Part shown: positions 1 to 8,656 of the stretch, in pieces
Layout: each line of letters opens with the position of its first letter
Position numbering within the stretch: position 1 is the stretch's first letter
NCBI GenBank assembly: GCA_029964075.1
Contig: CM057135.1
Location: 12,550,863-12,614,862, forward strand
Length of the DNA stretch: 64,000 bases
Direction: 5' to 3'
From: Patiria pectinifera
Lineage: Eukaryota > Echinodermata > Asteroidea > Valvatida > Asterinidae
The notes under the pieces: model-generated
The model's database searches: none
Seen by the model: only the letters and a program-made list of their open reading frames with translations
What the model was told of the DNA's origin: nothing
Made by a program: the position numbers and the translations under genes

Positions 1-1
1 C

Positions 2-226
2 AACGGAATAGCAAATACGATTTATCACGGAGCCGTCATATCGGGTCTTTCGATGGGATACGCTATGGTAGGAGCTAAACTATTCAAAATGAAAGCGCCG
101 GATTTAAACAAACTAAGCGTAGAAGATATGGGCAAATTGACGGGCATTATAAGTGGAGCTCTGGCCACGCAAAATTGGTTGGTGACCCAGGGTATACTAC
201 CGGGCAGTATAATGAAAACGGCATAA
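2..226 (+). CDS. 3' end of a hydrophobic protein of the virus-like block (partial)
   Basis: An open frame runs from the window edge to a TAA at 224-226, giving 74 residues. They are rich in Gly, Ala, Ile and Met, with a hydrophobic stretch (about residues 8-27) that looks like a membrane or lipid-facing segment, then a short charged region and a hydrophobic tail ending in MKTA. I do not recognise the family. The stop lies only 22 bases before the next ATG, and the spacer is AT-rich like the other spacers here, so it very likely belongs to the same compact block. The 5' part is outside the window. Confidence 0.55.
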   Translation, partial: NGIANTIYHGAVISGLSMGYAMVGAKLFKMKAPDLNKLSVEDMGKLTGIISGALATQNWLVTQGILPGSIMKTA

Positions 227-248
227 TTTAAATAGGTTTATTAAATAA

Positions 249-1502
249 ATGGCTGAGGGAGGATTTGACTTTGACCCCGTTGATGATTACGATTACGATG
301 ACGATGATGATGTAGCAGAGACCAATTTGGACGACAACTTTGATACTCCTGTACCACCCATCCTCACTACCGACATAGATGACGTTTTAGATCAAGGAAG
401 AAGCATGCTCACTAATGGTCGCGTTGATGAGTTTTACGATACTTATAACATATACAATAAACCAATATCTCCGAGATACGAAAACTTTATTCTCAACACA
501 GAAGGTTTATTTTATGACACTGGTAAAGGCTTACTAAGGTTAACGGATCAAAGAAAACCAGACAGATTCTTGACTCTGAGGACTATAGAGTTAAATGTAA
601 GAAAGATGGGTTTAAACGGTAGAGATTTTATTAGAAACAAATTATGTTTTACGCATTACGAACGTAAGACACTCAGTGACGATCAAAGCCAACACCTGCA
701 ATCGATACAACCCGAGAGTATCCCCATGACAGAACTACCCAGAGTCACCGATGAGGTAATCGAGATTATAGACGATTTAGAACAAGACACCGGCGCTCAA
801 ACGGAAGGATTAAATTACAGAGAACTTCAGGGTTTAGACAAAACTCTTCAGACGTTGAGAGGTAACCTAGAACTTAATTTATCACGTCTCACAGAACTAG
901 ACCGAGAGATTGCAGCCACGAGACAAGAACTCGACGAATCTCACAGCGAAGAGGGTCGACGAGAGTTAAATGATAAATTGAGCGACTTGAACGTTGAAAG
1001 ATCCGCCAGATTAGAAGCCGCAAAAGCCAACGAACGAGGGCTCAAAAGTCAGATCGCTAGAATTAAAGAAACGATTAATAAAATATTAGGCGACGACACG
1101 ACTCTGGCGGAAAAGATTAGAACTCTGTTTAGAGAACAAGGTGTGACCGTAGTGAGTATTTTAGCCGCTTTGAGTTTAGCCATCAGCACGATAGTGAGTA
1201 GCATCGTCGCTAGCGTGAGAGGTGCGGGTGCCCCACCCGCGCCAACACCTGCACCAACACCAACACCAGCACCAAAAGGCGGTATCAAAGAGTGGATTTC
1301 AAAACAACTCGCTAATTTTGCATCTGCTCTTCAAAAACTCGGAGTGAGCGCGTTGGGTGCTCTGCCGGGATTCATAGGCAGCGTACTTAGTTGGATATTT
1401 AACGCGCTGAGTAAGTCTGTATCGTGGTTGGCCGAACACGTGTGGGCTTTGTTTTTGGGTGTGGGAGCCTTGGTGTTTGCGTACCTGCAAAAACGATGGT
1501 AG
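249..1502 (+). CDS. 417-aa coiled-coil, membrane-tail protein of the virus-like block
   Basis: An intact 417-residue frame. The N-terminus is very acidic (a run of Asp and Tyr at 11-21). A globular part at about 70-135 contains the segment FYDTGKGLLRLTD. A long charged coiled coil spans about 188-282, followed by a hydrophobic segment at 299-323, a Pro/Ala/Thr linker at 328-343, and a hydrophobic C-terminus at 364-412 that could hold one or two membrane segments. This architecture suits a structural or membrane-associated virion protein, but that is inference. From memory, proteins with the FYD..LRLT region recur as multicopy uncharacterised genes in invertebrate genomes. The ATG follows the AT-rich leader TTTATTAAATAA. 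It converges on the next gene across a hairpin. Confidence 0.75.
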   Translation: MAEGGFDFDPVDDYDYDDDDDVAETNLDDNFDTPVPPILTTDIDDVLDQGRSMLTNGRVDEFYDTYNIYNKPISPRYENFILNTEGLFYDTGKGLLRLTDQRKPDRFLTLRTIELNVRKMGLNGRDFIRNKLCFTHYERKTLSDDQSQHLQSIQPESIPMTELPRVTDEVIEIIDDLEQDTGAQTEGLNYRELQGLDKTLQTLRGNLELNLSRLTELDREIAATRQELDESHSEEGRRELNDKLSDLNVERSARLEAAKANERGLKSQIARIKETINKILGDDTTLAEKIRTLFREQGVTVVSILAALSLAISTIVSSIVASVRGAGAPPAPTPAPTPTPAPKGGIKEWISKQLANFASALQKLGVSALGALPGFIGSVLSWIFNALSKSVSWLAEHVWALFLGVGALVFAYLQKRW

Positions 1503-1526
1503 TAATAGTTGTAATCAAGCTTAAAC

Positions 1527-1576
1527 AAAAAAAATAAGCCTTACCAACTTTGTGCTGGTAAGGCTTTTTTTTTTTG
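1527..1576. terminator. Bidirectional hairpin between convergent genes
   Basis: The arms AAGCCTTACCA (1536-1546) and TGGTAAGGCTT (1556-1566) form an 11-bp perfect stem around a 9-base loop. An A-tract lies on the left and a T-tract on the right, so each strand reads stem then U-run. It sits 25-60 bases past both stop codons. It looks like a two-way intrinsic terminator or 3'-end hairpin. Such hairpins occur at transcript ends in some large DNA viruses and are not a normal nuclear polyadenylation signal. Confidence 0.7.
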
Positions 1577-1598
1577 TCTTGTGAGATTAGAGTGTGAC

Positions 1599-3044
1599 TT
1601 ATCGCGTTGCCTCGTAAGCTAAGATACCCATACCAACGATAGCCAACGTTCCTACCGTCAACGATAATTTTTCGTCTTGGTGAGTTTGTAGTTTCGTGGG
1701 CTCTTGGGTTAAAACTGTAGGTGAGGGTGCTGGTGTTGGTGAGGGTGTAGGTGCTGGTGTTGGTGCTGGTGCTGGCGCTGGTGTTGGTGCTGGTGCAGGT
1801 GTTGGTGATACAACATCGTTCTTCATAGGCTCTGGGGGTGTTGGTGGCGCGACGTCATCGGTGTCATCAAAAAAGTCGTCCGGTTGAGGTTGTGAGTTTA
1901 AATCTGGCACCAAACCAGTGTTCATACTCTGGGTAGCGATTTGAAGATTGTTGTTATAGCCGTCGTGCGTTCCAACCCTCAAGTTCAGATCCGATGGAAT
2001 TAAATACAACCCCGGTTTCACGACAAAATTTAAAGGCGTTCTGGCATACTGCAAAGAGTCTTGAAATTGATCAATACTCGTTTCCATGTCGTCTGCTGCA
2101 TTAATGATATCTTCAACGATGACGTTAAATTGTCTCTGAGCGTCTAATCCGATTCCCGGTGATAATACGCTCGTTTTTGTTTGAGCCTGCGCACCGAGTA
2201 AAGCGTACACGTAAGATCTGATCGATTCGTTGATCTTTATGATTCCCACGGGGGTAAACGAACTCGTGTCGGGTATAAAATCTAACCAAGCCTTTTGTAC
2301 CGATTCGTTTTGTTCGATGTAAATAACCGTCCAAGGAACGTAACTGCTTCCACTCTTTTTAGGACTGTCTAGACCGTGGTAGCCGCCGTAAAGAACGATG
2401 GGTTTGTTGGGTAATGCTTTATCATATTCACCAACCGCCACAAACTTGCCTTTATTAAAGATATATGAGGTACCTAAACCGTTAGATTTTGTGTCTCTCG
2501 TCTGTTTATAAGACTTGTTTTGATCTATGCCAAACAACAAGCAGGTATCGGTAAATGCTCTGTGATTATAACTGTTGTCTAGAGCGTTAAATGCGTCATC
2601 TCCCGGTAAAGGAGCGGCAATGTCGTACAGGATCTTTCTAACCGTAAAATATAAATGAAAGTTAAAGATGGCCCAAACGTAACGGTTGCTCGCGTTTAAA
2701 AGATCGAATCCAATACCGCAGCCCGTAGTAGCGCAGTAGATCGCAAAATTTAACTGATTTTGATAAAACGACATGGGGTGTGATTTCCAACGATCTACAT
2801 CCTCATCCGTCTCAACGTGAGGCAATTTATAGTCCGAGGTTAAGTCGGGAAACATGGTTAAAAACCCGTTGGTATTATTAACTATGACCTCCAGTTCACT
2901 GGGTTTAGTGCTGTTTAAAAACTTTGCTTGGGGTGCAGCTTGATGTTTTGGCTCGTTTGCCTTGGCTACATTTTGATTTACTTGTCTCGTTACCTGATCA
3001 GCTATCGATTGTATCTGCTTTTTTAACGACTTAAAATCACTCAT
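1599..3044 (-). CDS. 481-aa putative structural protein of the virus-like block
   Basis: An intact 481-residue frame. After a charged N-terminus (1-45), the folded region (about 50-370) contains NFAIYCATTGCGIGFDLL, a SIRSYVYALLGAQAQT segment and an SLQYARTPLNFV segment. A Pro/Ala/Thr-rich linker follows at about 405-445, then a single hydrophobic C-terminal helix at about 460-478. From memory, this family is abundant and multicopy in cnidarian and mollusc genomes and usually unannotated. I suspect a virion protein of an endogenised DNA virus but cannot prove it from sequence. Linker and hydrophobic tail mirror the convergent neighbour. A decayed paralogue lies at 57172-57640. The start is set by the first ATG after the shared promoter motif. 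Confidence 0.75.
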   Translation of the reverse strand: MSDFKSLKKQIQSIADQVTRQVNQNVAKANEPKHQAAPQAKFLNSTKPSELEVIVNNTNGFLTMFPDLTSDYKLPHVETDEDVDRWKSHPMSFYQNQLNFAIYCATTGCGIGFDLLNASNRYVWAIFNFHLYFTVRKILYDIAAPLPGDDAFNALDNSYNHRAFTDTCLLFGIDQNKSYKQTRDTKSNGLGTSYIFNKGKFVAVGEYDKALPNKPIVLYGGYHGLDSPKKSGSSYVPWTVIYIEQNESVQKAWLDFIPDTSSFTPVGIIKINESIRSYVYALLGAQAQTKTSVLSPGIGLDAQRQFNVIVEDIINAADDMETSIDQFQDSLQYARTPLNFVVKPGLYLIPSDLNLRVGTHDGYNNNLQIATQSMNTGLVPDLNSQPQPDDFFDDTDDVAPPTPPEPMKNDVVSPTPAPAPTPAPAPAPTPAPTPSPTPAPSPTVLTQEPTKLQTHQDEKLSLTVGTLAIVGMGILAYEATR

Positions 3045-3058
3045 TGTTTTAGTTTCAG

Positions 3059-3081
3059 TTTTAATATAAAAAGACTTTAAA
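3059..3081. promoter_or_regulatory. Shared AT-rich promoter motif, divergent
   Basis: On the minus strand this reads TTTAAAGTC followed by TTTTTATATTAAAA, ending 14 bases before the ATG of the 481-aa gene. The same 23 bases occur at 4221-4243 with one mismatch. Read on the plus strand it lies 4 bases before an ATG at 3086, so it may drive both divergent genes. The TATATTAAAA core resembles a TATA box. Confidence 0.6.
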
Positions 3082-3085
3082 ATAA

Positions 3086-4219
3086 ATGCATTCGTTTCAC
3101 TTGTTTCAAAATGAGCAGACGTTTAAATTAGAAGACGTTGTAGATAATTTAAACGGTCAAAATCTGTACGCGTAAAAAGGGTGTTGTTTAACGCCGGATA
3201 TTTTAAAATTTCCAGCGCCACGGAGATTGATTGGTTTACGCAAATAGATGGGAGACCCGCGTTTACCACAGATAAACCTCCCCTCATACCCGCGGAGTTT
3301 CTTTCAGATGTACACATAACAACGCCGGATAGAGATTTTATAGAGCGATTGTTACCCGATATACCATACCACTATTTATTTAACGATGAAAATGTTTTAC
3401 AAAAAACTATAAACGATCTTATAAAAGCGTACGAAGACGATAGACTAGAATCCGTTTTAGAATCAAACAAAAGAAAAAGAGCTATTATAGCTGAACGGCG
3501 AGGGTTGATTTTAGCCGCCATGAATTCAGAAATACCAAAAACTGAATTAGAACTTAATACGCTTCAATCTTTAGTAAGAATATTATTTGTTAGAGAAAGA
3601 AAAATCTTTGAAGGTGAGGAATTGGCTTTAAAGTTTATTGAAGGAGAAATGGGTGCGAGCGAGTTGAGCGAGTTGAGAGATAGTAGAGAAGCAGGAGTGA
3701 TTATAAGAGGAAGTCTTATCGTGACGGGTGATGATTTCGATTTCGGTCATCATACCGCCGGGGTGTTACGACGTTGATTGGTTCAATTTCATTTTAAATT
3801 CTATACCCGGGGTAAGTTTTCAAATATTTAGAGAATCTAAACAGGTGACGTTGGTGATAATCGACGTAAATCTCAAATTGCGCTTGAACAGAGAAGTATC
3901 TCGATTACTCAATTTACCCAAAGGAAGACTGGTACCCAAAGTGGTGTACACGGGGTATTACGACGTTAATCCGTTTAAATTTTTGTTTATTCGCTGCCCG
4001 CAATTAAGTACGAGTGAAAACTTTTTTAATGGTCGTCCTTCTGACATCTTAAAAATCGTACCCTTGGCTACGCGCAAACCCGAGCCTGATAGAGTCGAGG
4101 ATTTCAAAAAACTTAAAAACGGTATAATCGACAAACTGACATTTTCTATCAGCGGTGAAAAAGGACAGGTATTCAACAATAAGGGTGAGGGTATCATTAT
4201 CGAGTTGGAGATCTTTTAA
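3086..4219 (+). pseudogene. Broken gene of the virus-like block (three open pieces)
   Basis: Three pieces are open: 3086-3175 (29 residues, stop TAA), 3181-3777 (no ATG at its 5' end) and 3728-4219. The decayed copy at 57660-58590 runs colinearly through all three. There the reading frame across the second break is continuous, and 47 bases (about 58293-58339) are present that are missing here near 3750. The second and third pieces are therefore one ancestral frame split by a 47-base deletion. The TAA ending the first piece is present in both copies. The middle piece is charged and probably helical; the last contains two related YDV segments (CYDVDWF and YYDVNPF). I do not recognise the family. 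The remainder overlaps nothing and lies head-to-head with the 481-aa gene. Confidence 0.6.
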
Positions 4220-4220
4220 T

Positions 4221-4243
4221 TTTAAAATCTTTTTATATTAAAA
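4221..4243 (+). promoter_or_regulatory. Shared AT-rich promoter motif upstream of the 216-aa gene
   Basis: TTTAAAATC followed by TTTTTATATTAAAA ends 2 bases before the ATG at 4246. It differs by one base from the motif at 3059-3081 on the other strand. The very short leader implies that transcription starts inside or just after the motif, or that the true start codon is further in. Confidence 0.6.
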
Positions 4244-4245
4244 AC

Positions 4246-4896
4246 ATGAGTAATAATGTATTATACCCCGATATTTCTGGAGATGTACTCCGATTAAATA
4301 GTAACGAAGAAACAAAAGTGTACAGACTTAAAAAGATTGAAGAGATTCGATCTTTAATCTTGAAAGAGAGAGACCACCGAGAGCGCACTTATAAAAAAAT
4401 AAAGAGAATGATCGACACTATTAATTACGTAGAGATAGGATTAGAAGGATTGGGGGCTATAGCGGGGGCTGTCAGTATTCCCGCTCTCTTGGGTGTTTTA
4501 TCAGCCCCCGTTGGATTGGTGCTTGAAGGAACCTTTATAGGCGCTTTTGGTGTAGATATTCTGCTTAGAATCGCGTCTAGGCGATTATCCACCAAGCTGA
4601 AAAAGCACGACCAGATTGAAATATTAGCAGACTCCAAACTTAACACGATTGAAGAATACGTGTCTCAAGCCATCAACGACGGAGATATATCGCACGAAGA
4701 GTTCTTATTGATTACGAGAGAGCTCGGAAAATTTAACGAGCTTAAGCAAAAAATTAGAACAAAGACCAGCACAAAGCTTCAAAAAATTAAAAACGATACA
4801 GACTTTGAAAAAGAAGTAAAAAAACGGGTAGACGAACGGCTGGCAAAAGAAAAAAAATCTCTTATCGAAAAACTTACAAGTTCAAATTCTCAGTAA
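4246..4896 (+). CDS. 216-aa two-helix membrane hairpin, coiled-coil protein
   Basis: An intact 216-residue frame. A basic amphipathic coiled coil (about 18-60) precedes a Gly/Ala/Leu-rich hydrophobic hairpin (about 64-112), a conserved-looking KKHDQIEILADSKLNTI segment (about 125-142), and a second long charged helix to the C-terminus. From memory, near relatives are highly repeated in cnidarian and mollusc genomes as short uncharacterised proteins, which fits a mobile or viral gene. Membrane association is inferred from composition. It lies directly after the broken gene, has its own copy of the promoter motif, and converges on the TFIIB-like gene, with stop codons about 30 bases apart. Confidence 0.7.
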   Translation: MSNNVLYPDISGDVLRLNSNEETKVYRLKKIEEIRSLILKERDHRERTYKKIKRMIDTINYVEIGLEGLGAIAGAVSIPALLGVLSAPVGLVLEGTFIGAFGVDILLRIASRRLSTKLKKHDQIEILADSKLNTIEEYVSQAINDGDISHEEFLLITRELGKFNELKQKIRTKTSTKLQKIKNDTDFEKEVKKRVDERLAKEKKSLIEKLTSSNSQ

Positions 4897-4924
4897 ATAA
4901 ACATTATGAAAGCGATCCGCCGAG

Positions 4925-5415
4925 TTATACCTCTATTTTACCTCTTAGGGCAACACCCTCGGCCCCGCCTTTATTGTAGTGGTCGTCGTATCTTTTTAGT
5001 GCCTTATTAAATTGATTTTGAGTCACTTTAAATAAATCTCTAACTCGTTCTTTGTTCCATCCAACGACGTGATGGTAACACGCCGCTATTAACGACCGTT
5101 TTACGCATCCGTTTCCCCTCAATGTTTTGTAATTAACGAGCTCGTTATATTTATTGATTGTTTCTTGGACATCTTCTGAGACTTGCTTGGACAAACAGAA
5201 AAAATAAGTTTCTCCACAGTTTTTCTTTTGTTTCTTTTTAAAGTTGACCAATTGATACGATCTTCTTGCGCATTTTCTGCCGAAAAATCAAAGTAACGTG
5301 AAACTATTTCACTGCACGTTTCACAAACTAAAAAACCATTCTCGATGATTATATGATGATCGCACTGATCTGTTTTATTAGATAGCTCGAGGTTTTCACT
5401 CTGAAAAAGATTCAT
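4925..5415 (-). pseudogene. TFIIB-like transcription factor, frameshifted
   Basis: Two overlapping minus-strand frames (5119-5415 and 4925-5251) make one gene. The first, starting MNLFQSENLE, carries a zinc ribbon CDHH followed by CETC. The second carries a helical domain rich in Lys with SLIAACYHHVVGW and a helix-turn-helix-like KERVRDLFKVTQNQFNKALK. This order (N-terminal zinc ribbon, cyclin-like helices) is that of TFIIB/Brf factors; viral forms are known in large DNA viruses. The frame change falls in or near an A-rich run at about 5230-5250, so it could be a mutation, a sequencing error or slippage. Total length would be about 160 residues, short for TFIIB, so only one cyclin-like repeat is present. 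The ATG at 5415 follows an AT-rich leader like those of its neighbours. Confidence 0.55.
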
Positions 5416-5570
5416 TTATTATAAATGATTAATTGTTTTAAATAAAGGTGTTTTTTTTAATGTATGATTGGCGCTCCATACCTTTCTGCTCATTTTATAC
5501 TCTCCATACCATCAACGCTCCATACATGACACAGAGCAAAGTGCAGCCCTCAATAAAAAAAATTCAATTT

Positions 5571-5835
5571 GTCACGCTTTGTTGTTTTCAAAACTTGTTT
5601 GGGCCAGGTTTTAGTCTGTCACGCTATGTTGTTTTCAAAACTTGTTTGGGTCAGGTTTCAATCAGTCCCGCTATTGTTCCTTCCAAGCGCAAAGTCAATA
5701 AACCACCTACCATGCAGTGACTTTCAATCAGTCACGCTATTGTTGTTTCCAAGAGCAAAGTCAATAAACTGCCTACCATGCAGGACTGCAAAATTTCAAT
5801 CTGTCACGCTTTTGTTGTTGTTTCCAAAAACTAGT
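5571..5835. repeat. Five degenerate iteron-like repeats
   Basis: Copies of TCAATC(T/A)GTCACGCTATTG begin at about 5571, 5618, 5665, 5731 and 5803 (spacing 47, 47, 66, 72). Each is followed by TTGTT and a CCAA or CAAAA block. Tails shared between neighbours (GTCAATAAAC.GCCTACCATGCA in the third and fourth) show growth by tandem duplication. A sixth, looser copy lies at about 6964-6980. The array ends about 130 bases before the ATG at 5962. Confidence 0.65.
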
Positions 5836-5961
5836 TCATATCAGGCGCCGCCCGTTTTTTTGCTTCACTATATTACATCGACCGCTGTCAGAACAGACGT
5901 GTTTTGGGGTTTCAGCTTTTACACCAATTCTACAAGGTAAGCGTTTTCTTGTTTAGCGACC

Positions 5962-6624
5962 ATGGAAAATAATGATGTACCAATGGAATATTGTTATAAC
6001 TGGAGTCGAGAGGACTTACAAATTATAGAGTCACATGTAAAATATTACCAAGAAATGCTGACATTTCTTGGTGATTTGAAACTAAATGGCCCAACTGATC
6101 AAATCATACCGATAAAACCAAGAGGAAATATAAAGTCTCTTTTAGGTCAAACTACATGTAGAACAAAATCTAAACTAACCGGCGATGACCTACACAGGCA
6201 TCTGCTGAGTAAGGTACAGCACTCTTCTCAATCGAACAGTTTCCCTGTATATAGAAACTTAGACACTATAACAACCTTAGGGGAATCTGTTCCGCATCTA
6301 GTTTCTGGCTATGAGGGTATTGGTCAGCGTCAGGCTTCTTTAATCGGTATTTACATCGCGTATGGAAAGTTGCTTGATGCTGTTCATTGCCTTCATAGTC
6401 GAGAAAAACCAATAACATCTTGGAAAGAGTGGCTTAAACAAAATGTAGGCATTCACAGAGCTTATGCCAACAAAATACGTCTTGTAGCAAATTTATTAAA
6501 AAATTACCCTTTGTTTGACAAGTTAGGAGTTCCATTCAACACAATTTACAATCTTAGAAATGAAATTAGGATAATGTTACTAGACCCACATGTCGCTTAT
6601 ATTTGGCAGCAAACTACGGTATAA
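5962..6624 (+). CDS. 220-aa protein, possible helix-turn-helix
   Basis: A single-exon 220-residue frame with a strong start context (GACCATGG). The N-terminal half has helix-forming, acidic segments. The C-terminal half, from about residue 130, contains SWKEWLKQNVGIHRAYANKI and a following helix (about residues 143-185), a pattern like DUF3102-type or ParB-associated helix-turn-helix proteins. From memory, arthropod and other invertebrate genomes hold multicopy uncharacterised proteins with the same 'SYA.K.R' region, so it may be mobile. No intron and no membrane segment are seen. The iteron-like array just upstream could be its binding site; that is inference. The viral block ends 550 bases before it, and I see no promoter motif of that block here. 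Confidence 0.55.
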   Translation: MENNDVPMEYCYNWSREDLQIIESHVKYYQEMLTFLGDLKLNGPTDQIIPIKPRGNIKSLLGQTTCRTKSKLTGDDLHRHLLSKVQHSSQSNSFPVYRNLDTITTLGESVPHLVSGYEGIGQRQASLIGIYIAYGKLLDAVHCLHSREKPITSWKEWLKQNVGIHRAYANKIRLVANLLKNYPLFDKLGVPFNTIYNLRNEIRIMLLDPHVAYIWQQTTV

Positions 6625-8212
6625 TTATTTGTGTTGGCATAAACTCGTTGAATTCCTATATTTTGTAAATTTAATTTTGTATGATTTAATCAGTTGGGTG
6701 ACGGTCGCTAAAAAAGAAACCGCTTATTTTTGGCATAAAAAGTCCAATCTGTGCGGTAAACCCAATTCAAACTTTTTTTTAATTTGCCGCATCGATGCTT
6801 ATAATATCCATATCTGTTCATTGCTCTATGTCATACCAAACCATTTTTTAATTTACCGCTTTATGCACAAGTGTAAAGAGACTATATACAGTCCTTATTG
6901 ACTTATTCCAACAGACAATATGCATCTAAAGATTCCCACGAGTGTAACAAAAGAGCACACAATTTCAATTTATCACGCTTCGTGGATCTGTACCTGATGA
7001 ACAAAGGCATCTGACTTTCTCATGGAACCATGTCAACAATTGGCGTCAAATACATCAGTCAACCTTACACAAAGCAGTGACGTCAGGATAAAAAAATTCA
7101 ACTGGCACCCGCGCGAGATCCAGTCTGGCTGTCCGTCTCTATGACTGAAGGTTTATCCATCGTATACAGTCTGGTATACGGGCACGTCAACAGGACCAGC
7201 ATCATGCTTCATCAAATACATCAGTCAACCTTACACAAAGCAGTGGCTCCTGCTCAGGAGCCAGTCTAGCTGTCCGTCTCTATGACTGAAGGTTTATCCA
7301 TCGTATACAGTCTGGTATACGGGCACGTCAACAGGACCAGCATCTACTGACAGCCTGGTATACAGAGACGTCAAGTCACAAAGAACTTTAACTTGTCAAC
7401 AAAAGTCATCTGGCCATCATCAATCACCAAATACTGAAATCACAAGTTGACAAGTAATCGTCTGTCCTCAACCCTACAAAATACTGATGTAGTGATGCCA
7501 TTGTCGTCAAGCTAAAACAATCAAGTGGTTCCCAAAGAATAGCCACCGCCTCGTCAATAAGCGTTCATACAGACACGCCAACATAGGACTATAACATCGT
7601 GCATCGTCAAAAGTTATGTTTACATGCTGTGCAACTGCCATGATCTATTGACTGTACTGCTGGTTGAGAGACTTTGAAAGACATTTGATCATATTGTCTG
7701 CTTTTAATTATCAGTGTGTATAGAGTTTTTAATGTAAATAACCCTGCTAGCACCAAGTGTTTCCGGAATAGCGTAATTTTTGTTTAATAAATTTAATGTA
7801 GATACGATTTCTGTTTTGTCTAATTATAGTTTGAATGTCTGACTCTTTTTTTATATTATGGAGGGTGTTGGTAAATATATTTACAAAAGAAAAGGTTTTA
7901 GAGGGCGCTGTTTATAAGTGGGCGGGGGAGAGTGAGGGTTTTGACCTGGTACCTGGAGAGAGAGATCTTCAAGACGAGAGATATTGAGCCCGGTTTTTGC
8001 CGATTCCGAGACTGAGATATTGGGAGGGCAAGGGAGGGGCGGGGGTAGATATCATGGGAGAAGAGGGGGCAGAGATCATGAGAGAGAGGGGGAGGGGCGG
8101 GGTCAGAGATCAAAGGGGTGGGGTAAAGTCTGGTATCCGCCTCCCCATTGACCCTGTACTACCCCCAGACCTATGGCAAAGTCTGGTATCCCCCATCTAT
8201 ACCTACTAATAG
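6625..8212. other. Non-coding stretch; partial tandem duplication
   Basis: I see no gene here. Segments at 7046-7079 and 7120-7203 recur at 7212-7245 and 7261-7343, a partial duplication containing GTATAC-AGTCTG-GTATAC. Purine-rich GAGAGA and GGGG sequence fills 7920-8120. Confidence 0.5.
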
Positions 8213-8656
8213 TCTATTGTATGGTGTAGCACAGTGCGATTTAATGAAGCTTCAGAGAGTGCAAAACGCAGCAGCGAAACTAGTGTGTAGTGAATCAAAA
8301 TACTGTCATATTACTCCGCTCCTCCAGAATTTACACTGGCTGCCAGTTAAATATCGCATCTGGGTTAAGATTCTCTTGTTTGCTTTTTTGCTTTTAAATC
8401 TGTCCATAAGATCTCACCCACTTTCATTTGTTATCTTGTACATGTACATTGTATTTAGTTTAAGGAGTCTTCATATTCTCTTAGATCATCTTGCCAGCTG
8501 AAATTACAGGTCCCCCCTTGTACTTCTAATTAACTCGGGAGAGAGCATGTAGGTAGCTGGTCCTCAGCTTTGGAACCAGTTACCTGGTCGCTTTAGATGC
8601 CAAGAAACACTGGGGACTTTTAAACGCGAGGTGAAAACCTTTTTATTTTAGAAGGC
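8213..8656 (+). pseudogene. 3' fragment of a non-LTR retrotransposon (CR1/L2-like)
   Basis: The frame from about 8223 reads LQRVQNAAAKLV, HITPLLQNLHWLPVKYRI and, after stops and a frameshift, GPQLWNQLPGRFR and TFKREVKTFLF. These are the conserved segments just after the reverse transcriptase domain and at the C-terminus of CR1/L2/Rex-type LINEs. It is 5'-truncated and carries stop codons, so it is dead. The AT-rich sequence after 8656 is probably its 3' UTR. Confidence 0.75.

Noticed and set aside
1696-1887. Gly/Val-rich frame opposite the 481-aa gene
   Set aside because: Shadow of the Pro/Ala/Thr repeat of the real gene on the other strand.
5571-5835. CRISPR-like array
   Set aside because: Repeats are degenerate, spacers are related to one another and unit length drifts, so this is a diverged tandem repeat in eukaryotic DNA.
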